Positions 7,496 to 12,936 of a stretch of DNA of 13,741 nucleotides are shown piece by piece (positions within the stretch are counted from its first letter, which is position 1; the number at the start of each line of letters is the position of its first letter). The DNA comes from Gammaproteobacteria bacterium. Lineage in GTDB: Bacteria > Pseudomonadota > Gammaproteobacteria > J044. Under the pieces are notes generated by a model. It ran no database searches and had not been told where the DNA came from. It saw only the letters and a list, made by a program, of their open reading frames with translations. The DNA is taken from NCBI GenBank assembly GCA_026995955.1, contig JALWNJ010000261.1:1-13741 (forward strand), written 5' to 3'. The translations under genes and the position numbers were made by a program.

Positions 7496-7966
7496 ATGCA
7501 ATCGATCCTGAAGCGCCTGATCCAGAGCCTTGTCCTGCTTGCCACGATGGCGGCAATCCCGGCCGTCCTGGCCGATGTCTTCAAGTGGTACGACGACGCT
7601 GGCAAGGTCCAGTATACCCAGACTCCACCCATGGACCGACCCAGCGTGCGCATCCGTACCTCCTCGGGCAGTACTTCAACCCCGGCCCGCGACACGACGC
7701 CAGCGAAGGCTGCCGCCGCTGAACCGGCTCCAGCGGATCAACCCGACGACAAGACAGCAGACGAAGGACCGATCGAAGTGATCGACAGCGACAAGCTGGA
7801 GGCCTACTGCGAGAAACAGCGCCGCAGCCTCGATACCCTGCAGAACACCAAGCGCATCTCGGTGCGCGAGGGCAATACCGTGCGCGAGCTCAGCGAGGCC
7901 GAGAAGCAGGCCCGCATCGCCCGCATCCGCAAGAACCTCGAAACCTACTGCAGCAAGGAAGAATGA
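7496..7966 (+). CDS. Secreted DUF4124-domain protein
   Basis: This is a 156-residue exported protein. Residues 1-26 form a signal peptide (SLVLLATMAAIPAVLA). The mature N-terminus DVFKWYDDAGKVQYTQTPP is the short beta-rich DUF4124 signature common in gammaproteobacterial envelope proteins. A low-complexity Pro/Ala/Thr linker (about 56-90) leads to a charged helical C-terminus with a cysteine at each end (Cys105 and Cys152) that could form a disulfide. The frame is open upstream to 7418, but the ATG at 7496 is chosen because it begins the signal peptide and follows a GGGAA site; the earlier start would put 26 unrelated residues before it. The tautomerase-family gene begins 4 bases after its stop. 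The function of DUF4124 proteins is not established. Confidence 0.86.
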   Translation: MQSILKRLIQSLVLLATMAAIPAVLADVFKWYDDAGKVQYTQTPPMDRPSVRIRTSSGSTSTPARDTTPAKAAAAEPAPADQPDDKTADEGPIEVIDSDKLEAYCEKQRRSLDTLQNTKRISVREGNTVRELSEAEKQARIARIRKNLETYCSKEE

Positions 7967-7970
7967 CCCC

Positions 7971-8309
7971 ATGCCCCTGCTCAGCATCGAAAGCAACGCC
8001 ACACCTTCCGACCGTGACGGTTTCCTTGCCGAGGCCTCGCACGAGGTGGCCACGATGCTCGGCAAGCCCGAGTCCTATGTCATGGTGCGTTATGCCCACA
8101 ACCCGGACATGCGCTTTGCCGGCAGCGACGAGCCGCTGGCCTACTGCGAGCTGAAGAGCCTCGGCCTGCCCGAGGACCGTACCGCCGAGTTCTCCGAACG
8201 GCTGTGTCGCCTGCTGCAGGAACGCCTGGGGGTCCCGCCCGCACGCACCTACATCGAGTTCGGCAACGGCGTGCGCCATCTGTGGGGCTGGAACGGCGCC
8301 ACCTTCTGA
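7971..8309 (+). CDS. MIF-like / tautomerase-superfamily protein
   Basis: This 112-residue protein aligns along its whole length with macrophage migration inhibitory factor, a homotrimeric phenylpyruvate/dopachrome tautomerase. It has Pro2, which becomes the N-terminal catalytic base after Met removal, the GKPESYV segment containing the equivalent of the active-site lysine (Lys32), SDEP, the SLG turn, the second helix FSERLCRLLQERLGV and the final GWNGATF. From memory of human MIF, the active-site Tyr95 is kept (Tyr94 here), Asn97 is replaced by Glu96, and the CxxC pair is reduced to a single Cys59. Tautomerase activity is therefore plausible, while the CxxC-based redox activity is not expected. 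Its physiological substrate in bacteria is unknown. It is 4 bases after the DUF4124 gene, with an AAGGAAGA ribosome-binding site inside that gene's end, and 42 bases before proS. Confidence 0.88.
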   Translation: MPLLSIESNATPSDRDGFLAEASHEVATMLGKPESYVMVRYAHNPDMRFAGSDEPLAYCELKSLGLPEDRTAEFSERLCRLLQERLGVPPARTYIEFGNGVRHLWGWNGATF

Positions 8310-8351
8310 CCCCTGACGACAATCCCTTCCCGACCGACCCGAGGATCGCCC

Positions 8352-10067
8352 ATGCGCGTGTCACAGTTCCCCCTGTCCACCCTCAAGGAAACCCCGGCCG
8401 ATGCCGAGATCGCCAGCCACCGCCTGATGCTGCGCGCCGGCATGATCCGCCGGCTGGCCTCCGGACTCTACACCTGGATGCCCTGGGGACTGCGCGTGCT
8501 GCGCAAGGTGGAACGCATCGTGCGCGAGGAGATGGACGCCAGCGGCGCCCTGGAACTGCTGATGCCCACGGTGCAGCCGATCGAGCTGTGGCAGGAATCG
8601 GGTCGTGCCGAACAGTACGGTCCCGAGCTGCTGCGCTTCCACGACCGGCACGGGCGCGAGTTCGTCTATGGCCCCACCCACGAGGAGGTCATCACCGACA
8701 TCGTGCGCAACGAGATCCACAGCTACAAGCAACTGCCGGTCAACTACTATCAGATCCAGACCAAGTTCCGTGACGAGATCCGGCCCCGCTTCGGAGTCAT
8801 GCGCGCGCGCGAGTTCCTGATGAAGGATGCCTACTCCTTCCATCTCGACGAGGCCTCGCTGGCCGAGACCTACGAGGCCATGTACGCCGCCTACACGCGC
8901 ATCTTCGAACGCCTCGGGCTCGACTTCCGCGCCGTGCTGGCCGACACCGGCACCATCGGCGGCAACCGGTCACACGAGTTCCATGTCCTGGCCAGTTCTG
9001 GCGAGGATGCCATCGCCTTCTCCGACGAGAGCGACTACGCCGCCAATGTGGAACTGGCCGAGGCCCTGCCCCCGGCGGGCCCGCGCCCCGAGCCGCAGGA
9101 AGAAATGCGCGAGGTGGAAACGCCGGGGCAGCACAGTATCGAGGAGGTGAGCCGCTTCCTTGGCGTGCCGCCGCAACGCTGCCTCAAGACCCTGCTGGTG
9201 CGCGGCGCCAACGAGGGCGAGGTCGTGGCGCTGGTATTGCGCGGCGACCACGAACTCAACGAGATCAAGGCCGAGAAACTGCCACAGGTGGCCAGCCCGC
9301 TGAGCTTCGCCAGCGAGGAGGAAGTCCGTGCCGCCGTTGGCTGCTCGCCCGGCTCCCTCGGACCGGTGGGTCTCGATCTGCCGGTGATTGCCGACCACGC
9401 TGCTGCCCATGTGGCCGATTTCGTCTGTGGCGCCAATCGCGATGGCTGGCACCTGACGGGCGTGAACTGGGGGCGCGACCTGCCGGAGCCCGCAGTGACC
9501 GACCTGCGCAATGTGGTCGAGGGCGATCCCAGCCCGGACGGCCGCGGCCGGCTGCGCATCGTGCGCGGCATCGAGGTGGGCCACATCTTCCAGCTCGGCG
9601 ACAAGTACACCCGCGCGCTGGGGGCGCAGGTGCTGGACGAGAACGGCAAGGCGGTGACCCTGACCATGGGCTGCTACGGCATCGGTGTGTCACGCGTCGT
9701 GGCCGCAGCCATCGAACAGCACCACGACGATCGCGGCATCGTCTGGCCCGAGGCCATCGCCCCGTTCACCCTGGCCATCTGCCCCATCAACCTGCACAAG
9801 TCGCAGCGCCTGCGGGACTGGGCCGAGACCCTGCTGGCACGCCTGCAGGGTGCCGGCCACGAAGTCATCCTGGACGATCGCAATGTGCGTCCCGGGGTCA
9901 TGTTCTCCGACATGGAGCTGCTCGGCATCCCGCACCGACTGGTGATCAGCGAACGCGGGCTGGACAAGGGGGAGATCGAATACAAGGGCCGTCGTGACGC
10001 GGAACCGACCCTGGTCCCCGAAGACGAGATCCTGGACTTCCTCGCCGAACGGATCGGGGTAGGCTAG
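8352..10067 (+). CDS. proS: Prolyl-tRNA synthetase (bacterial type with editing insertion)
   Basis: This cytoplasmic class II enzyme charges tRNA-Pro with proline. At 571 residues it is the usual length of the bacterial form (E. coli about 572) and matches E. coli ProRS along its whole length. Motif 1 lies near [18 protein letters not shown] (residues about 38-55). Motif 2 is in [17 protein letters not shown]. The YbaK-like INS editing domain occupies about 225-405 and includes [20 protein letters not shown]. Motif 3 is GCYGIGVSR, and the anticodon-binding domain follows, with [20 protein letters not shown]. The ATG at 8352 follows a GAGGA site 6 bases upstream, and residues [19 protein letters not shown] match the family N-terminus. 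It is the last gene of the rightward group and stops 4 bases before a convergent small gene. Confidence 0.98.
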   Translation: MRVSQFPLSTLKETPADAEIASHRLMLRAGMIRRLASGLYTWMPWGLRVLRKVERIVREEMDASGALELLMPTVQPIELWQESGRAEQYGPELLRFHDRHGREFVYGPTHEEVITDIVRNEIHSYKQLPVNYYQIQTKFRDEIRPRFGVMRAREFLMKDAYSFHLDEASLAETYEAMYAAYTRIFERLGLDFRAVLADTGTIGGNRSHEFHVLASSGEDAIAFSDESDYAANVELAEALPPAGPRPEPQEEMREVETPGQHSIEEVSRFLGVPPQRCLKTLLVRGANEGEVVALVLRGDHELNEIKAEKLPQVASPLSFASEEEVRAAVGCSPGSLGPVGLDLPVIADHAAAHVADFVCGANRDGWHLTGVNWGRDLPEPAVTDLRNVVEGDPSPDGRGRLRIVRGIEVGHIFQLGDKYTRALGAQVLDENGKAVTLTMGCYGIGVSRVVAAAIEQHHDDRGIVWPEAIAPFTLAICPINLHKSQRLRDWAETLLARLQGAGHEVILDDRNVRPGVMFSDMELLGIPHRLVISERGLDKGEIEYKGRRDAEPTLVPEDEILDFLAERIGVG

Positions 10068-10077
10068 CGGGCTAGCG
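10062..10077. repeat. Tandem 8-bp repeat providing both convergent stop codons
   Basis: GGCTAGCG occurs twice back to back (10062-10069 and 10070-10077). Each copy contains the palindrome GCTAGC, which reads TAG on both strands. The first copy supplies the proS stop (10065-10067), and the second supplies the minus-strand stop of the small membrane gene (10072-10074). Confidence 0.8.
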
Positions 10078-10203
10078 GCTGTCGGATTCCGACTCGGCGA
10101 TCAGGCGCCGCAGCACGGCGGCCACGGCCAGTTTGATGCCGACCAGCAGCAGCACGATCCCGGCGCCGACCCACAGCATGTGATCAAGAAGCCATTGCAC
10201 CAT
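10072..10203 (-). CDS. Small single-pass membrane protein (43 aa), unknown function
   Basis: Reading the minus strand from ATG 10201-10203 gives a 43-residue protein. It has a short amphipathic start (MVQWLLDHMLWVG), one hydrophobic segment at about 10-31 (VGAGIVLLLVGIKLAVAAVL), then RRLIAESESDSR. Positive charges after the segment suggest that the tail is cytoplasmic. It begins 9 bases after the stop of the secreted Gly/Tyr/Trp-rich gene, and an AGGCAGG element just before its ATG can serve as a ribosome-binding site, so it probably shares that transcript. It ends 4 bases from the convergent proS stop. I recognise no family. Coding status rests on the continuous membrane-protein character, the start context and the tight packing against both neighbours. 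Confidence 0.6.
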   Translation of the reverse strand: MVQWLLDHMLWVGAGIVLLLVGIKLAVAAVLRRLIAESESDSR

Positions 10204-10212
10204 TGGCCTGCC

Positions 10213-10845
10213 TCAATAGAGCCGCCGGAAGCGAATGGCGCGCCCGCTGGCATCCATGGCGATGAAACCACCCGGCACCTTCTGCACCCGGAACACCAGC
10301 GGCCTTCCGCTGCCGGCGACGCGCGCCACGAGATAATCGCCCTGGATGCGGAAGCGCCCACCCAGGGTACGGTTGTACGGATCGCTCCAAAGGAAACGAT
10401 CGCCGTAGATTGCCATCAGGTCGCCGCCCTGCCCCTGCCAGATGCCGTTCAACCCCACCCCACGGCCGCGATCGGGCGCGGCCTCGTCGATCGGCTCCCA
10501 GGGATTGGTCACCACGGAAGGGCCGCTGCCCCAGGGCTGGAGCCCCTGGCCCGCTGACTGCACCGGCGGGAAATTGGCGAAACCGGGCTGGGTAAAGGGA
10601 TCGACACCCGCGGGCCAGCCCGTGCCACTCCAGCCCGGATAGGCGCCGTGGCCCCAGGGATAGGCCCCGTAGAGGCCCGGATAGCCATGCGGCACCTTGT
10701 CCAGCAGGCCGAACATGTCCATCATCAGCAGCATCATCTTGACGAACGGCGAAGCACCGTAGTCCTGATACACCGCCGCCGTCGCACTGCCGGGTTGCAG
10801 CGTGAGTGCGAGCGTCAGGAACAGGCTGGCGAAAAAGCGTCGCAT
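10213..10845 (-). CDS. Secreted Gly/Pro/Tyr/Trp-rich protein, unknown function
   Basis: This is a 210-residue exported protein. Residues 1-23 form a signal peptide (MRRFFASLFLTLALTL...SATA). An upstream in-frame ATG at 10875 is not used here because it would prepend 10 polar residues to the signal sequence, whereas the ATG at 10845 follows an AGGATC site. A Met-rich hydrophobic patch (VKMMLLMMDMFGLL, about 35-48) comes next, then a low-complexity region rich in Gly, Pro, Tyr and Trp (about 52-115) with repeats such as GAYPWG and GAYPGW. The C-terminal 80 residues look like a small beta domain (LNGIWQGQGGDLMAIYGDRF, then GRFRIQGDYLVARV and GGFIAMDASGRAIRFRRLY). The last 80 residues may be the folded module, with the rest a flexible arm. 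It is probably periplasmic or surface-associated. No enzyme motif is seen. Confidence 0.78.
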   Translation of the reverse strand: MRRFFASLFLTLALTLQPGSATAAVYQDYGASPFVKMMLLMMDMFGLLDKVPHGYPGLYGAYPWGHGAYPGWSGTGWPAGVDPFTQPGFANFPPVQSAGQGLQPWGSGPSVVTNPWEPIDEAAPDRGRGVGLNGIWQGQGGDLMAIYGDRFLWSDPYNRTLGGRFRIQGDYLVARVAGSGRPLVFRVQKVPGGFIAMDASGRAIRFRRLY

Positions 10846-10865
10846 GGCGATCCTGCGTGGAGAAA

Positions 10866-10901
10866 CCGGGCCCATTCTAGCAGAGCCCTGCCATGGCCCG
10901 G
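10866..10901. other. Nested inverted repeat between LMW-PTP and secreted-protein genes
   Basis: CCGGGCC (10866-10872) pairs with GGCCCGG (10895-10901). Within the enclosed 22 bases, GCAG (10880-10883) pairs with CTGC (10888-10891) around a 4-base loop. It lies in the 72-base gap after the phosphatase stop at 10918 and just upstream of the next gene's ribosome-binding site. No T-run follows, so it could be an attenuating or processing structure or a weak transcription end. Confidence 0.35.
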
Positions 10902-10917
10902 AAAGGGGAGGAACGAT

Positions 10918-11409
10918 TCAGATGCCGTGACGCTGACGCAGATGCTCGAGCAGGCCGCGCGAGGCCTCCTCCACCATGTCGAACACCAGCTCGAAGCCGT
11001 TGGGGCCGCCATAGTAGGGATCGGGCACCTCGTCACGCCCGAAATGGGGGGCAAAGCGCATGAACAGGGTCAGCTTTTCCTCATGCCCGGCAGGGCAGAT
11101 CTGGGTCAGCTCTTCCAGATTGGCCTGATCCATGGCCACGACCAGATCGAAGGACTCGATGTCGTCGGCCGTGACCTTGCGCGCCCGCAGGTGATCCATG
11201 TCCAGGCCGCGACGCCGAGCCGTCTCGCGGGCACGGGGATCCGGTGCCTCGCCTACATGATAGGCATGGGTACCAGCCGAATCGACCTCGATGCGATCGG
11301 CCAGCCCCTCGGCCTCGACGAGGCGTTCGAAGACGGCATGCGCCGTCGGCGAACGGCAGATGTTGCCCATGCAGACGAAAAGGATGCGAACCCGCGCCGA
11401 TTCGGACAT
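10918..11409 (-). CDS. Low-molecular-weight protein tyrosine phosphatase
   Basis: This 163-residue cytoplasmic phosphatase removes phosphate from tyrosine via a phospho-cysteine intermediate. The P-loop CxxxxxRS is at residues 13-20 (VCMGNICRSP, nucleophile Cys13, Arg19), immediately after the first beta strand as in all family members. The general-acid loop is VPDPYYGG, with Asp130. Other family hallmarks are VDSAGTHAYHVGEAPDPRA and LVVAMDQANL. Length and order match free-standing bacterial enzymes. There is no tyrosine autokinase (Wzc type) or capsule gene nearby, so an exopolysaccharide role is not supported by the context. It begins 4 bases after the SCP2-like gene on the same strand and is probably co-translated with it, using an AGGT site inside that gene's end. 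Confidence 0.94.
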   Translation of the reverse strand: MSESARVRILFVCMGNICRSPTAHAVFERLVEAEGLADRIEVDSAGTHAYHVGEAPDPRARETARRRGLDMDHLRARKVTADDIESFDLVVAMDQANLEELTQICPAGHEEKLTLFMRFAPHFGRDEVPDPYYGGPNGFELVFDMVEEASRGLLEHLRQRHGI

Positions 11410-11413
11410 GGGG

Positions 11414-11809
11414 TCAGACCTGGCTCATCAGGGCGAAGCTGCGCACGAAAGGCCCCGCCATGCGCGGATCCTTGACCATGGCGGCATAGTCGCCGACCTT
11501 GAAACGAAGCTTGCGCGAGGTGTAGGCAAGGCCAATGGCCATCAGCCCCGGCGGCTTGGAAAGCCACTGCTGCCACTGCTCCGGCGTCGCACGCAGGTCC
11601 CAGTTCAAATCCTCGCCGTTGTAGGGGCCGGCACTGACCACCTTGCCGTCATTGACCACCAGCACGGCCCGTGGGTTCTCTTCGCCGTCGTAACCATAAC
11701 CAATGACGGAACTGAAGCCGATCTGCTCGAGCGCACCGCCCAGCTCCGGGTCGGCGTTCCACTTTTCCTTGAAACGGTCCAGCCATTCCTGCGTGAAGAT
11801 CTCGGCCAT
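11414..11809 (-). CDS. SCP2-like sterol/lipid-binding-fold protein
   Basis: This 131-residue single-domain protein has features of the SCP2 sterol-carrier family: an N-terminal helix (MAEIFTQEWLDRFKEKWN), a helix plus strand GALEQIGFSSVIGYGY, a beta hairpin AVLVVNDGKVVSAG, the segment DLNWDLRATPEQWQQWLSKPPG, and a C-terminal strand-helix SRKLRFKVGDYAAMVKDPRMAGPFVRSFALM. In this family the fold makes a hydrophobic tunnel for lipids or acyl chains; the bacterial substrate is generally unknown. It has no signal peptide, so it is cytoplasmic. The start is set by an AGGGGGT site about 6 bases before the ATG at 11809. It is the first gene of a two-gene unit with the phosphatase, 4 bases apart, and has its own promoter upstream. 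The family call is reasonably firm; the function is open. Confidence 0.75.
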   Translation of the reverse strand: MAEIFTQEWLDRFKEKWNADPELGGALEQIGFSSVIGYGYDGEENPRAVLVVNDGKVVSAGPYNGEDLNWDLRATPEQWQQWLSKPPGLMAIGLAYTSRKLRFKVGDYAAMVKDPRMAGPFVRSFALMSQV

Positions 11810-11839
11810 GCTTACCCCCTGTTGTCCAACTGCAAGCGT

Positions 11840-11882
11840 GCCCTTTCGGGCTGGTTCGTGTTGTGGCCCCTGCGCAGCAGGG
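11840..11882 (-). other. Two hairpins in the leader of the SCP2-phosphatase transcript
   Basis: If transcription starts near 11883, the 70-base leader begins with CCCTGC-TGC-GCAGGG (11868-11882 on the minus strand, 6-bp stem, 3-base loop). It then contains GCCC-GAAA-GGGC (11840-11851, 4-bp stem closed by a GNRA tetraloop). A 5' hairpin may protect the mRNA. No known riboswitch is recognised. Confidence 0.4.
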
Positions 11883-11889
11883 CCGAAAA

Positions 11890-11918
11890 ATTATACCAGC
11901 ATCCCGTCTTGCGTGGAA
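11890..11918 (-). promoter_or_regulatory. Extended -10 promoter of the SCP2-phosphatase genes
   Basis: The minus strand has TGGTATAAT: a perfect TATAAT (11890-11895) with the TGn extension. A 17-base spacer separates it from a poor -35 box TTCCAC (11913-11918). Extended -10 promoters tolerate a weak -35 box. The predicted start is near 11883, about 74 bases before the ATG at 11809. It lies downstream of the terminator of the DUF5335 gene, so the two units are transcribed separately. Confidence 0.65.
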
Positions 11919-11958
11919 TTTCGTTTCCTTTCAATCAGTTGCCTTGCAACAAACACAA

Positions 11959-11984
11959 CGATGCTCCCGCCCAGGGGAGCATCG
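11959..11984 (-). terminator. Intrinsic terminator of the DUF5335 gene
   Basis: A perfect 10-bp stem, CGATGCTCCC (11959-11968) with GGGAGCATCG (11975-11984), encloses a 6-base loop. On the minus strand it is followed by the T-rich tract TTGTGTTTGTTG. It lies 20 bases after the stop of the minus-strand DUF5335 gene. The plus strand has no matching T-run, so it acts leftward. Confidence 0.82.
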
Positions 11985-12003
11985 CTGCAGTGGTTCCGTG
12001 GTT

Positions 12004-12342
12004 TTACGGCGCCGGCAGGGCCATCGGCTCCTTCAGACGGATGATCTGCACATGTCCCTCGCCGTCTTCCACTTCGAAGGTGTGGATGCCGTTGTCGTCC
12101 TCCTGCACCCGGATCGCCTTCGGCGAACGGATCATGTGCTGGACGGCCTCGCCGGCATCCACTACCAGTACATCGTCCTTCGGATCGTAGCTGATGCCGG
12201 ACAGGGGCAGCCATTCGGCCTCCACCTGATCGCCAATGTCCAGGCCAGCCACCTCGATCTCCACCAGCTCGGTGCCGCTGACACTGCTGAAGTGATCGAA
12301 GTAGTCCTTCCAGTGATCCCGTTCCAGTACTCGGTCTGCCAT
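12004..12342 (-). CDS. DUF5335 family protein
   Basis: This is a 112-residue cytoplasmic protein with no signal peptide, membrane segment or cysteine pair. The sequence MADRVLERDHWKDYFDHFS, then LVEIEVAGLDIGDQVEAEWL, GISYDPKDDVLVVDA and a final LKEPMALPAP, agrees with my memory of DUF5335, a small acidic family found in many bacteria and sometimes linked to general stress gene sets. The open frame reaches 12405, but the ATG at 12342 is preferred because a GGGGAG site lies about 7 bases before it, and the 21 extra residues would be unlike the family and come from purine-rich repeat DNA. It is monocistronic: a clear terminator follows and a tRNA terminator precedes. Its molecular function is not known. 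I see no convincing promoter in the short upstream region. Confidence 0.77.
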   Translation of the reverse strand: MADRVLERDHWKDYFDHFSSVSGTELVEIEVAGLDIGDQVEAEWLPLSGISYDPKDDVLVVDAGEAVQHMIRSPKAIRVQEDDNGIHTFEVEDGEGHVQIIRLKEPMALPAP

Positions 12343-12403
12343 GTCGTTCTCCCCGTAGCTGTTTGGTTTCAGGAAAGGGATGGGGACGGAGGGTGCGGGT
12401 TTC

Positions 12404-12441
12404 AAGGCAGGAGGAAGGCAGGAGCGAGGGACTTGGGACTT
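12404..12441. repeat. Purine-rich degenerate tandem repeats
   Basis: Between the DUF5335 gene and the tRNA-Glu terminator, the plus strand carries AAGGCAGGAG twice (12404-12413 and 12415-12424, 11-base period) and then GGGACTT twice in tandem (12428-12434 and 12435-12441). The whole stretch from about 12371 to 12443 is strongly purine-biased. This may be one copy of a dispersed intergenic repeat; that cannot be judged from one window. Confidence 0.55.
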
Positions 12442-12464
12442 GAGAATCGGCCCCTGCCCCGAAG

Positions 12465-12495
12465 AAAAAGGGCCTTCGGCAGATGCCGAAGGCCC
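12465..12495 (-). terminator. Intrinsic terminator after tRNA-Glu
   Basis: An 11-bp perfect stem, GGGCCTTCGGC (12470-12480) with GCCGAAGGCCC (12485-12495), encloses a 4-base loop. On the minus strand it is followed directly by TTTTT (12469-12465). It begins 7 bases after the CCA end of tRNA-Glu, so it ends the leftward tRNA transcript. Confidence 0.93.
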
Positions 12496-12502
12496 TCGAT
12501 AA

Positions 12503-12578
12503 TGGCGTCCCCTAGGGGAGTCGAACCCCTGTTACCGCCGTGAAAGGGCGGTGTCCTAGGCCTCTAGACGAAGGGGAC
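12503..12578 (-). tRNA. tRNA-Glu (anticodon TTC)
   Basis: This is a 76-base gene including an encoded CCA (12503-12505), nearly identical to E. coli tRNA-Glu as I remember it. The acceptor arm is GTCCCCT paired with AGGGGAC. The anticodon loop CTTTCAC places anticodon TTC at 12542-12544, and the T arm reads AGGGGTTCGACTCCCCT. It decodes GAA and GAG and may also supply glutamyl-tRNA for tetrapyrrole synthesis. It is the last gene before the terminator and follows the small membrane-protein gene by 10 bases. Confidence 0.98.
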
Positions 12579-12588
12579 GCAAACCCTT

Positions 12589-12795
12589 CTACTCGGGCGG
12601 TCGTGTCCGGTCCTCGGTGACCAGGAAGGTGGTCACGACCCCCGTCAGCAATGCTACGAATCCCAGCGGGATGAGCATCAGAAAAAACTTGGCCACCTGT
12701 CCATGGCCCTGGATCATGGCCGTGAAGCCGATGATCAGGCCCAGCGCCGAGAGCAGTGCCCCCGCGGTAGCCAGATACCTGCCGAAGCGATGCAT
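12589..12795 (-). CDS. Small two-pass membrane protein between tRNA genes, unknown function
   Basis: This 68-residue protein has two hydrophobic segments, at about residues 8-28 (LATAGALLSALGLIIGFTAMI) and 35-58 (AKFFLMLIPLGFVALLTGVV), joined by a short polar loop QGHGQV. It has a charged tail TEDRTRPPE and is probably an inner-membrane protein. The ATG at 12795 is chosen because GAGGTG lies 6 bases before it; a TTG at 12813 is also in frame but has poorer support. It sits on the same strand between tRNA-Ala (3' end 12820) and tRNA-Glu (5' end 12578), with only 24 and 10 bases on either side and no terminator or clear promoter of its own. It therefore probably rides on the tRNA transcript. 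No family is recognised. Confidence 0.72.
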   Translation of the reverse strand: MHRFGRYLATAGALLSALGLIIGFTAMIQGHGQVAKFFLMLIPLGFVALLTGVVTTFLVTEDRTRPPE

Positions 12796-12819
12796 GTCTG
12801 ACACCTCGGCCAAGCTGTC

Positions 12820-12895
<76 letters not shown>

Positions 12896-12908
12896 GAAAG
12901 AGACGCGT

Positions 12909-12936
12909 ATTCTAGAGAATCGGGGCCGGTTGTCAA
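12909..12936 (-). promoter_or_regulatory. Strong promoter of the tRNA-Ala / small ORF / tRNA-Glu unit
   Basis: The minus strand has a consensus -35 box TTGACA (12931-12936), a 16-base spacer and a 5-of-6 -10 box TAGAAT (12909-12914). The bases after the -10 (ACGCGTC) form a GC-rich discriminator, the hallmark of tRNA and rRNA promoters under stringent control. The start would fall near 12902, leaving about 7 bases of leader before tRNA-Ala. The -35 box contains the TGA stop codon of glnS. Confidence 0.85.

Noticed and set aside
10846-10875. Upstream ATG for the secreted Gly/Tyr/Trp-rich protein
   Set aside because: It would put ten polar residues before the MRRFF signal-peptide start and overlaps the intergenic inverted repeat; the ATG at 10845 has a better ribosome-binding site.
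12796-12813. TTG start for the small ORF between the tRNAs
   Set aside because: The ATG at 12795 has GAGGTG at ideal spacing, while the TTG lies almost against the tRNA-Ala CCA end, leaving no room for a ribosome-binding site on a processed transcript.
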